From: CBFDCQ01 sp965603355
Lineage (GTDB): Bacteria > Hydrogenedentota > CAZGCA01 > CBFDCQ01
NCBI GenBank assembly: GCA_965603355.1
Contig: CBFDCQ010000082.1
Location: 1-13,893 of the forward strand
DNA: 13,893 nucleotides
Direction: 5' to 3'
The notes below the pieces were generated by a model. That model was not told the origin of the DNA and made no database searches. It was given only the letters and a program-made list of their open reading frames with translations. Position numbers and translations under genes: made by a program. Positions 6,101 to 12,006 of this stretch are shown here, piece by piece (position 1 is the first letter of the stretch; every line of letters starts with the position of its first letter).

Positions 6101-7627
6101 GTGGCAGATCTAATCTTAGGTATGCACGATGCCAAATCGTTTGTGGGCGTGCTGGAGGTCGCGGAAAGCGAAATATCGAGAACCCAGGGTGCAGCCCGCA
6201 AGATCGTTATGGTGTCTCGCCGGGTCGAGATCGTTGTTTTTCGGCCCGAAGTCGAACAGAGCTTTGCAGACGTGTCGATGCGGGTTAAAGGGCTTCAGGA
6301 TTCCGGAAAAGAAAATTTAGAGAAGGCGCTCGGTAAGTTCAAGGGCAAATACGAGCTCAAGACCGACGGTTCCGTCGCGACGCTGAAGTACCCGGCGGAA
6401 GGCATCGCGGTAGCTGACGGTTCTGCAATAGAGCTCTTGGAGGGTTGCAGTTCCGTCCTGCCGATAGACGAAGTCTGGCATGTCCATGGCGACATGTACG
6501 TGGAGCAGGAACTCAGCATCACCGCGCTTTTCACGATGATGCAGGAGAAGACGGCTTCGGATGTACATCTTCAGCCGGACGAACCCCCGCTGATACGAAT
6601 TGACAACGAGCTTACGAGGACGGATCTGACGGGCAAGCTTACGAATATCCAGATTGATAAGCTGCTCAAGCAAATGGCGCCGGCCGAACAGTACGAGAGG
6701 TTCCAGGCGGAGAAACAGATCAGTTTCAATTTCCACGAAGTGGGTATCGCTTATGCACGCTGCAGCGCTTTCTACAAACATGGTGCTATTCACTTTACGT
6801 TACGGTTCCTTCCGGAAACTATTCCCTCGTTTGAGGACCTGGGCTTGCCAGCAAACGTGCTCGAGCAGATAGCGCGCGAGCATCGGGGGCTCTTTCTCAT
6901 AGTTGGCATGACCGGTTGCGGGAAAACAACGACCCTGGCCGCGTTGGTCGATTACATTAACCGCCATCGTCAGAAGCACATACTCACAATCGAGAACCCG
7001 GTCGAGTACGTCCATATGAACAAGAAATGCATCATCTCGCAGAGGGATACCGGACTGGATGTGCCGGATTTCGGGATGGGTGTGAGCGGCGCTCTTCGGC
7101 ACGACCCGGACGTCATTGTTATCGGTGAGATGAAAGATGCAGACACGATCCGCGCAGCCATCAATGCCGCCGCTACGGGCCATCTCGTTTTGAGCACGCT
7201 TCACTCGAACACGGCCGCGGAGTGCGCCAACAGGATCGTAAGCTTCTTTGATCCGGTCGAGCGCGACCTCGTGAGATTGCAGCTGAAAGATGCTCTGAAG
7301 GGCATCATCCATCAGCGACTGGTTCCTAAGATCGGCGGTGGCAGGGTCCCGGCCATCGAAGTAATGTTCCAGGATATGAAACAGATCAGCGAAGGGATCG
7401 TCTCGGGAAGTTCCGAGCTCATCCATATCGGCATGCAGCAGACCACCTCCCACTCGTTCATAATCGAGAAGTACCTTTACGATCTTTACAAGGATGAAAA
7501 GATATCTCTCGAGCACGCGCGCGAGTTCGCGACCGACGTCAGCATGATTGACCAGATGGTCATCGGTACTTACACCATACCCAGAGTCGAGGGTCTGAAG
7601 GCCGACCGTGCGCGCTCGAACGCGTAG
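6101..7627 (+). CDS. PilT/GspE-family ATPase with a long N-terminal extension
   Basis: A 508-residue cytoplasmic secretion-superfamily ATPase. The PilT-like core begins near residue 138: a PAS-like N-domain with KTASDVHLQPDEPPLIRID (150-168), then the RecA-like domain with Walker A GMTGCGKT (269-276), Asp-box around TIENPVEYVH (Glu298), Walker B VIGEMKDADTI (Glu343) and His-box ATGHLVLSTLHSN (His361, His368). These residues indicate a hexameric motor of type IV pilus systems, closest to PilT/PilU. Residues 1-137 are extra: PilT and PilU proteins normally start at the ASD-L-H segment. The PilT retraction motif (AIRNLIRE type) is not seen; the corresponding region contains EGIVSGSSELI. GTG 6101 is the start: GAGGTGA lies at 6088-6094, and the nearby ATG at 6096 is out of frame and stops after five codons. 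No pilin or other pilus gene lies in the window. Confidence 0.88.
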   Translation: MADLILGMHDAKSFVGVLEVAESEISRTQGAARKIVMVSRRVEIVVFRPEVEQSFADVSMRVKGLQDSGKENLEKALGKFKGKYELKTDGSVATLKYPAEGIAVADGSAIELLEGCSSVLPIDEVWHVHGDMYVEQELSITALFTMMQEKTASDVHLQPDEPPLIRIDNELTRTDLTGKLTNIQIDKLLKQMAPAEQYERFQAEKQISFNFHEVGIAYARCSAFYKHGAIHFTLRFLPETIPSFEDLGLPANVLEQIAREHRGLFLIVGMTGCGKTTTLAALVDYINRHRQKHILTIENPVEYVHMNKKCIISQRDTGLDVPDFGMGVSGALRHDPDVIVIGEMKDADTIRAAINAAATGHLVLSTLHSNTAAECANRIVSFFDPVERDLVRLQLKDALKGIIHQRLVPKIGGGRVPAIEVMFQDMKQISEGIVSGSSELIHIGMQQTTSHSFIIEKYLYDLYKDEKISLEHAREFATDVSMIDQMVIGTYTIPRVEGLKADRARSNA

Positions 7628-7666
7628 AGGCGTTTCGCTTGCTGCGCGAGCCGGTCCCGGGCAATC

Positions 7667-7696
7667 TGGACAATCTCCGCCCGTTTGCGCTATAAT
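7667..7696 (+). promoter_or_regulatory. Promoter of the tRNA gene
   Basis: TGGACA (7667-7672) and a perfect TATAAT (7691-7696), 18 bp apart, place the start near 7703, about 30 nt ahead of the mature tRNA end at 7733. It lies in the 105-bp gap after the PilT-like gene, so the tRNA is independently transcribed. Confidence 0.65.
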
Positions 7697-7732
7697 CAAA
7701 GCAACGCGCAGCCTTTCGACGGTCATAAAGGT

Positions 7733-7808
7733 GGCGGTGTAGCTCAGCTGGTAGAGCAGAGGAATCATAATCCTCGGGTCGGGGGTTCGAATCCCTCCAC
7801 CGTCACCA
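7733..7808 (+). tRNA. tRNA with CAU anticodon, most likely elongator tRNA-Met
   Basis: Seventy-six nucleotides fold as a complete cloverleaf. The acceptor stem GGCGGTG (7733-7739) pairs with CACCGTC (7798-7804) with one G-T pair. The D arm is GCTC/GAGC. The anticodon arm GAGGA/TCCTC encloses loop ATCATAA with anticodon CAT at 7766-7768, exactly position 34-36. The T arm has loop TTCGAAT, discriminator A at 7805, and CCA is encoded (7806-7808). The first acceptor pair is a normal G-C, which rules out the unpaired 1-72 of bacterial initiators. Distinguishing elongator Met from the lysidine-modified Ile tRNA with the same anticodon needs comparison; the overall sequence resembles bacterial elongator Met. 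Confidence 0.95.
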
Positions 7809-8024
7809 CACCTTTCTGCTATCCTTCCGGACAACGTCAGTTTACTCATCCGCATCGCGTCAAAGTCCTTATTTCATAGGGTCTTAACATAGAGCCATTC
7901 GCGGACGCTTGCGAAGATCCCCGACAACTCCCCCAGCTCTCAAATGGTGAGTGCTGACCATAGACGAGTTGACTGGGCGCGGAAGACCGTGACACAATGT
8001 GTGCAGAAGCCCAAGTGTTGCGCT

Positions 8025-8054
8025 TTGACCTGGTTCTGGAGTGCGTGTTATATA
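8025..8054 (+). promoter_or_regulatory. Distal promoter candidate for the aroE operon
   Basis: TTGACC (8025-8030) and TATATA (8049-8054) are separated by 18 bp. The start would be near 8061, leaving about 170 nt of leader before aroE. Confidence 0.45.
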
Positions 8055-8186
8055 GGAACCGTACAAGACGGCGATGAATGGGAGGAGAGTTGCAGCGCCC
8101 TTTTATGAGATGGGTTTCACAGGTCGCGTTTGCGCGTGTTAAATCGCGAAATCACTTGGTGCGGGTAACTTTATGTGCGCAAAATA

Positions 8187-8195
8187 TGCTAGACT
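8187..8195 (+). promoter_or_regulatory. Proximal extended -10 candidate for the aroE operon
   Basis: TGC directly precedes TAGACT (8190-8195). No recognisable -35 lies 16-18 bp upstream. The same -10 hexamer TAGACT serves the peptidase promoter at 214-219. The start would be near 8202, about 29 nt before the aroE ATG. Confidence 0.35.
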
Positions 8196-8223
8196 GATTA
8201 CTCAATGAACTGAAGGAGGTTTC

Positions 8224-8244
8224 ATGAAAAATGAGGTCAATTAG
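8224..8244 (+). other. Six-codon ORF overlapping the aroE start
   Basis: ATG 8224 reads MKNEVN then stops. The strong Shine-Dalgarno AAGGAGGT (8213-8220) is 4 nt from this ATG if counted from GGAGG, against 11 nt for the aroE ATG at 8231. Either the mini-ORF is translated and tunes aroE, or one base in the AAAAA run at 8227-8231 is a sequencing or mutational insertion: with four A residues the two starts fall in one frame (M-K-M-R-S). Confidence 0.35.
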
Positions 8245-9091
8245 CGCCAGCACCCAATTCTGCGCAGTTATTGGCAATCCGGTTGCGCACAGCCTTTCGC
8301 CGGCAATTCACAATGCCGCCTATGAGCATTTGGACCTGGACTTCGTTTATGTGGCCTGTCCGGTCGAGGACGTGAAGGGCGCATTAGCAGGCATGCGTGC
8401 GATGAAGAACTTTCGAGGAATGAGTGTCACTATCCCGCACAAGAGTGAAGTAATGAAATATGTGGATGAAATTGCGGAGGTAGACCGCAGCATCGGTGCA
8501 ATTAACACCGTCATTCACGAAGGGGACAAGTTAATCGGACTGGGCACGGATGGGTCTGGTGCGTTAAAGGCCCTTGTTGACAGCGGTGTAGAAGTTGATG
8601 GTAAGAACATCCTGATGTTGGGGGCAGGCGGTGCGGCGAGGGCGATCTCATTCACTCTTGCCTGGAACACCAAACTGGGGCAACTTACAATCCTGGATAT
8701 TAATGAGGCTCTGCTTCAGGGGTTGACAACTGACCTGGAAACCGGCACGGATGCCGTCATCAAGTCCGGGTCGTTGAACGAGAGTTCTGTTGCGGCAGCG
8801 ATGGATAACGCTGATGTAATCATCAATTGTACACCGGTCGGCATGCATCCAAACGTAGATGCCTCACTGATTTCTCCCGACCTATTTCGCCCTGAGCAGG
8901 TTGTCTTTGATGTTGTATACACGCCCCTTGAAACGAAGCTGCAGGCCGAGGCGAAGGCTCGCGGCCTTAAAGCAATTCCCGGAATCGAGATGTTTGTCAA
9001 CCAGGCGGTTCTGCAATTCGAACGTTTTACCGGCGTTGACGCACCTGTCGAAGTGATGCGTCGGGTAGTAATGGAACATCTGGAATCATGA
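8231..9091 (+). CDS. aroE: Shikimate 5-dehydrogenase
   Basis: AroE (EC 1.1.1.25) reduces 3-dehydroshikimate to shikimate in aromatic amino acid synthesis in the cytosol. The 286-residue protein shows the substrate-binding SLSP (21-24), catalytic Lys71 in VTIPHK, Asn92 in AINT, catalytic Asp107 in TDGSG, the dinucleotide loop GAGGAARA (131-138), NCTPVGM, DVVYTPLET and the C-terminal GIEMFVNQA. The usual G-x-N-T-D-G reads GLGTDG, so the Asn before Thr-Asp is Gly. The strand after the glycine loop ends in LDIN rather than the basic N-R-T/S patch typical of NADP-dependent AroE; an acidic residue there favours NAD, so cofactor preference may differ (inference). ATG 8231 is chosen because homology begins at once with CAVIGNP; it is 11 nt from the Shine-Dalgarno. 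Its stop overlaps the aroK start as ATGA, so the two are coupled. Confidence 0.95.
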   Translation: MRSISASTQFCAVIGNPVAHSLSPAIHNAAYEHLDLDFVYVACPVEDVKGALAGMRAMKNFRGMSVTIPHKSEVMKYVDEIAEVDRSIGAINTVIHEGDKLIGLGTDGSGALKALVDSGVEVDGKNILMLGAGGAARAISFTLAWNTKLGQLTILDINEALLQGLTTDLETGTDAVIKSGSLNESSVAAAMDNADVIINCTPVGMHPNVDASLISPDLFRPEQVVFDVVYTPLETKLQAEAKARGLKAIPGIEMFVNQAVLQFERFTGVDAPVEVMRRVVMEHLES

Positions 9092-9612
9092 ACATAGCAC
9101 TGATTGGGTATCGCGGTACCGGAAAAACCGTAGTAGGAGATCTTGTCGCCAAGCGTCTCAACATGAACTGTATTGCTATGGATGCGAGAATAGTCGAAAA
9201 GGCCGGCATGTCGATTCCGGATATTGTGGAGAAGCATGGCTGGCCGAAATTCCGCGATATGGAGTCTGAAGTCGCTCGCGAGTTGGCAAAGCTTGACAAC
9301 ATTGTTATTGATACGGGTGGAGGGATCATTGAACGGCCTGAGAATATCGATGCCCTGCAGGCGAACGCCCTTATTATCTGGCTCAAGGCTTCAGTGAGTG
9401 CGATCGTCTCGCGAATTCAGGAGGGTACTGAAAGGCCTTCGTTGACTGGCGGGAAGAGCTTTACTGAAGAGGTCGCGGAAGTCCTGGAACGAAGAAATCC
9501 CAAATACAGGAGCGCCGCTCAATACGAAATTGACACAGACCATCTAACACCAGAGCAGGTCGCAGACAGAGTGATTGAAGTGTGGGAGAAAGGACGTCAT
9601 GGAGAAGAGTAA
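9088..9612 (+). CDS. aroK: Shikimate kinase
   Basis: Shikimate kinase (EC 2.7.1.71) phosphorylates the 3-hydroxyl of shikimate with ATP, the step after AroE. The 174-residue P-loop protein has Walker A GYRGTGKT (7-14), shikimate-binding Asp32 and Arg57 (in KFRDME), the TGGG motif (76-79), the lid arginine Arg116 in ERPSL, and the closing ERRNPKY (134-140). Family members usually have D-x-D here; aligning on the following Ile and Gly, Asp32 matches the second Asp while the first, which helps hold magnesium, is Ala30. The ATG at 9088 overlaps the aroE TGA by 4 bp (ATGA), a classic coupling arrangement, and the downstream gene begins inside aroK. With aroE it gives two consecutive pathway steps in one operon. 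Confidence 0.93.
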   Translation: MNIALIGYRGTGKTVVGDLVAKRLNMNCIAMDARIVEKAGMSIPDIVEKHGWPKFRDMESEVARELAKLDNIVIDTGGGIIERPENIDALQANALIIWLKASVSAIVSRIQEGTERPSLTGGKSFTEEVAEVLERRNPKYRSAAQYEIDTDHLTPEQVADRVIEVWEKGRHGEE

Positions 9613-10153
9613 GGAGAGCGTATTCCAGAAGTGGCTCTGGGAACCCGAGCTTTTGAGGATCTTCGTTGCAGCTTTGATCCTCATCCCCGGTGCATTGACC
9701 GCGGCTTTCTATCCATTCCTCGGCACAAAGGCGTTCTACATTCTGGCGTTTGCGTCCATGGGCTTCGGTGCTTGGATAGTCTATGGGGTCGTTGGTAAGC
9801 GGGTACAAGCCCTGCGTAGTTCTGTGCCTGCTGACGGAGGTGAACCGGTGGACAGCCTCATCGTAAATGGCGTAATTCAATCGCCCGGTATAGCCCTTCT
9901 GAAGGAAGACGAACTGCTTCTTGTTCCCATCGTCGGAAAAAGGGTTGCAGTACCTCTAGCGGATATTAAGTCAGTTCGCGAAACGACCTGGTATAATGGC
10001 TCGCTGCTGTTGTTAAAGAAGGGATTCTGGCTGAACATTCCGGGGAGAAGCCGACTAGGCGTCGCCGTGTCGAATTCATCTGCCGGGATCTTTCGCAAAA
10101 GACTGGGCCTGGAACACAAAGCGGACGCGCAAGACGCGAAGGAATACTCATGA
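9599..10153 (+). CDS. Two-TM membrane protein with a PH-like cytosolic domain
   Basis: Starting at ATG 9599 the protein has 184 residues. I prefer this start to the upstream in-frame ATG at 9575 because GGGAGAAAGGA (9584-9594) sits just ahead of it, leaving a 14-bp overlap with aroK. Two hydrophobic helices (about 19-40 and 46-66) form a hairpin, followed by a basic turn GKR and a soluble domain (86-170) made mostly of short beta strands (IALLKEDELLLVPI, RVAVPLADIKSV, GSLLLLKKGFWLNI). A helical hairpin followed by such a barrel resembles bacterial PH-like (bPH/YdbS-type) membrane proteins; this is judged from the pattern, with no invariant motif to confirm it. It is translationally coupled to aroEK although no metabolic link is known; the operon may simply be a growth-related cluster. 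Function unknown. Confidence 0.72.
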   Translation: MEKSKESVFQKWLWEPELLRIFVAALILIPGALTAAFYPFLGTKAFYILAFASMGFGAWIVYGVVGKRVQALRSSVPADGGEPVDSLIVNGVIQSPGIALLKEDELLLVPIVGKRVAVPLADIKSVRETTWYNGSLLLLKKGFWLNIPGRSRLGVAVSNSSAGIFRKRLGLEHKADAQDAKEYS

Positions 10154-10399
10154 CAAGCCGCTTCAGCCGACCACATGCGGCAGGCCGGTGATTCCGACCG
10201 TCAAACGACTAAGACTCTTCGTAGGGGAGGCAAATACGGCTGCGAGGCCAGCGCCCACCCCTCACCGCCAAAGTTCTGCAATCTCAAAACATGAACCTCG
10301 AATTTCCGGAGGGCACCTGTTCTCCTCCTCGGCCCTCTCGGAGAGAACCGGTTTCTTATGACCTCATTTTGACATTGTGGATTTCTGGCGGAATTTGTG

Positions 10400-10405
10400 T
10401 ATAAT
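10400..10405 (+). promoter_or_regulatory. -10 element of a probable leaderless gene
   Basis: A perfect TATAAT ends 8 bp before the ATG at 10414. With the usual 6-7 bp to the start site, transcription would begin at about 10412, essentially at the codon. A perfect TTGACA at 10369-10374 is 25 bp away, too far to pair with it; the properly spaced -35 (TGGATT region) is weak. Confidence 0.45.
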
Positions 10406-10413
10406 AGTAATGG

Positions 10414-11238
10414 ATGGTCGACCAGGGGCATGGTAGGGAAAAAGAATCCCGGCGACAAACCGGCTCAGGAGGCGTCTGCGAGACGATCATGTCCGATATG
10501 GCTGCAGTAGAAGGTCCCGACTACACTGCCGAGCTGCTGACGAAAAGGACCGAACGTGAGACGGTAGTCCAGCAGATACTCGATCTGGTGGACAGGGCTG
10601 AGGAAAAGCACCGCGACGACAGGCAGAACCGGCGAAAGTGGAACAGGATACTCATACGTCTCGAGGATTCGCTCGTAGAAGCGAAGATGGCCGTTGCCGA
10701 GTGCGATACCCTCCTACAGGTTGAACAACGCAGAGCTGAGGAAACACCTGAGAAACCGGCCGAACCTCTAGTACCCGCGCAGGCCGAAGCGGGACTTTCA
10801 ATAATCGAGTCAGATCCGGAAAAGCGCGCCGCTTACGAAATCGCTGAAACACCGATAGAAAAGCTTGCAGGCGCTTCGTTGCAGGACGTTGCTTTCGCGA
10901 GAGCCTACACGGCGCGACGCGTCTTCGGCACGCACGACAAGGAGTTCAGAAAGAGACTGTCCGCCAGGCTCGAGCTCGCAAGCCAGTTGCCCGGCGTCAA
11001 AGGGGGGGAGGGCGAAAGGCGCCGCCAGCACGTGCTGAGGGACGCTATCGTTAAAGTGCAGCGGGGCCAGGTCGATAGTATGAGCGATGAAGAGATCGAC
11101 CTCGTCGTGGGTTGCTACCGGATCCTCAGCGGCAAGCTGATCTCCGATGTGGAAAACACGCGTCTCCTGGAAATCATCTCAGGGGTGATAGAAGTACTCA
11201 AAGTTGAGCGGTCTCGCAGGCAGCTGAGTTCGCGGTAG
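10414..11238 (+). CDS. Coiled-coil protein of unknown function, possibly leaderless
   Basis: Not recognised. The 274-residue reading is soluble, highly charged and predicted helical. Residues 40-110 are rich in Glu, Lys, Arg and Gln with heptad spacing of Leu/Val/Ile, suggesting a coiled coil. A Pro/Glu-rich linker (110-135, TPEKPAEPLVPAQ) follows, then helices at about 137-195 and 205-270. There is no signal peptide or TM segment. The start is uncertain. ATG 10414 has no Shine-Dalgarno but lies 8 bp behind a TATAAT. The next in-frame ATG, 10489, has AGGAGG at 10467-10472, but 16 nt away, too far for normal use; starting there gives 249 residues. It stands alone on its strand and converges on the gene at 11259-11867 with a 20-bp gap. 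Clean coding without internal stops and biased codons support a real gene. Confidence 0.7.
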   Translation: MVDQGHGREKESRRQTGSGGVCETIMSDMAAVEGPDYTAELLTKRTERETVVQQILDLVDRAEEKHRDDRQNRRKWNRILIRLEDSLVEAKMAVAECDTLLQVEQRRAEETPEKPAEPLVPAQAEAGLSIIESDPEKRAAYEIAETPIEKLAGASLQDVAFARAYTARRVFGTHDKEFRKRLSARLELASQLPGVKGGEGERRRQHVLRDAIVKVQRGQVDSMSDEEIDLVVGCYRILSGKLISDVENTRLLEIISGVIEVLKVERSRRQLSSR

Positions 11239-11259
11239 AAGGGCGTGGGCCCGCCTTCT
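11237..11259. terminator. Possible bidirectional hairpin between convergent stops
   Basis: AGAAGG at 11237-11242 pairs with CCTTCT at 11254-11259, and with a bulged G two further pairs form, enclosing a G/C-rich loop. It lies exactly between the two convergent stop codons. No T-run follows on either strand, so intrinsic termination is doubtful. Confidence 0.25.
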
Positions 11260-11867
11260 CAGCTCTTGCGAACGGTCAGGATGACGGCGTACCCGACGTT
11301 CTCCGTGAAATCGAACGTCATGACGTAGTTGGGTTTGCTGGCGGCGAACGCGTCACCCGATATGCGGACAAGTTTCTGTATTCTTTTCGCCCATTGCAGC
11401 GCGAGTTCGCGGCAACCGCCCATTTCAGACTCGCATCTTCCCGGCGGACACGGCATGGCCAGTCTAACGAAAAGGTGCGGGCAGGCAAGCTTCGCGGCGG
11501 CCAGCATCGAGTAGACGAGCGCGCTCTCCTTCATTCCTTTCTGGCTGCACACGTTGCGCTTAAAGAAGTCGAGGAGTTCGGACGCGTCCATCGAGGCTGT
11601 CACTCTCACAGTGGCATCCCAGCTCATCTCACGATACCCGGCATATGAGCAATCGCGATGCCTGGGAAACGCGCGCAACGTCTCCCTTTGTACATCAGCG
11701 ACAAAGAAATCGAACAGAACATCTTTGAGAAGCTCAGACGGGCTGTTGACAGCCTTGCGCAGGATCGCCGCCTTGTCGAACGATGCAGGAACTCCCTTGT
11801 CAAGAAGGTAGCGTTCGATCACCCTGTCTTCCGGCTGGGTCGTGTACGACATTAGCTCAATCTGCAA
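11259..11867 (-). CDS. Uncharacterised protein with a C-terminal Cys cluster
   Basis: Not recognised. The 202-residue reading starts at TTG 11867, supported by GGGAG 9 nt upstream (11876-11880); the alternative ATG at 11852 has no ribosome binding site. It appears globular and cytosolic, with no signal peptide or TM helix. Six cysteines are present at 73, 107, 129, 140, 145 and 152; the last four form C-x10-C-x4-C-x6-C within ACPHLFVRLAMPC and PPGRCESEMGGC. That spacing could bind a metal or iron-sulfur centre, but it matches no motif I can name. No promoter is evident in the 139-bp gap behind it, so it may be read from the lipoprotein promoter upstream on the same strand. Confidence 0.65.
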   Translation of the reverse strand: MQIELMSYTTQPEDRVIERYLLDKGVPASFDKAAILRKAVNSPSELLKDVLFDFFVADVQRETLRAFPRHRDCSYAGYREMSWDATVRVTASMDASELLDFFKRNVCSQKGMKESALVYSMLAAAKLACPHLFVRLAMPCPPGRCESEMGGCRELALQWAKRIQKLVRISGDAFAASKPNYVMTFDFTENVGYAVILTVRKS

Positions 11868-12006
11868 CTTTCACTCTCCCTCACGCCGGGCAGGCATCCA
11901 GCCTGAGCAGTTCCCGACCCTTGCATTCAGTCGGCATACGCGGCGCACACCGAATCCGTGTTGGTCGGAGGTGATGGCGCGATCGAGGCGCCGGACAACA
12001 AGCTGA

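Larger units (their letters stand above)
7809..8230. other. Non-coding stretch between the tRNA and aroE
   Basis: These 422 bp contain no convincing gene. Open frames present (such as 39 codons at 8078-8197) lack a ribosome binding site. I see no clear terminator after the tRNA. Two candidate promoters for aroE lie inside (8025-8054 and near 8187-8195), so the last 170 bp would be an untranslated leader if the first one is used. A weak inverted repeat TCGCG (8124-8128)/CGCGA (8145-8149) is the only structure noticed. Confidence 0.6.

Noticed and set aside
6800..7855. A 351-codon open frame on the minus strand opposite the PilT-like gene and the tRNA.
   Set aside because: It is the antisense shadow of two well-supported genes. 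The part reading GGGIRTPDPRIMIPLLYQLS is the familiar false protein made by translating a tRNA-Met gene backwards.
7685..7879. A 64-codon plus-strand frame containing GGVAQLVEQRNHNPRVGG.
   Set aside because: That string is the sense translation of the tRNA gene itself, a common spurious annotation; it also overlaps the tRNA promoter.
8078..8197. A 39-codon plus-strand frame in the aroE leader.
   Set aside because: It has no Shine-Dalgarno and no recognisable sequence features; it overlaps the proximal promoter candidate.
10369..10405. Pairing the perfect TTGACA at 10369 with the perfect TATAAT at 10400 as one promoter.
   Set aside because: The spacer is 25 bp, well outside the 16-19 bp range.
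11976..11992. Inverted repeat GGCGC/GCGCC after the lipoprotein gene as a terminator.
   Set aside because: A stem of 5 bp with a 7-nt loop and no T-run on the minus strand is too weak to call.
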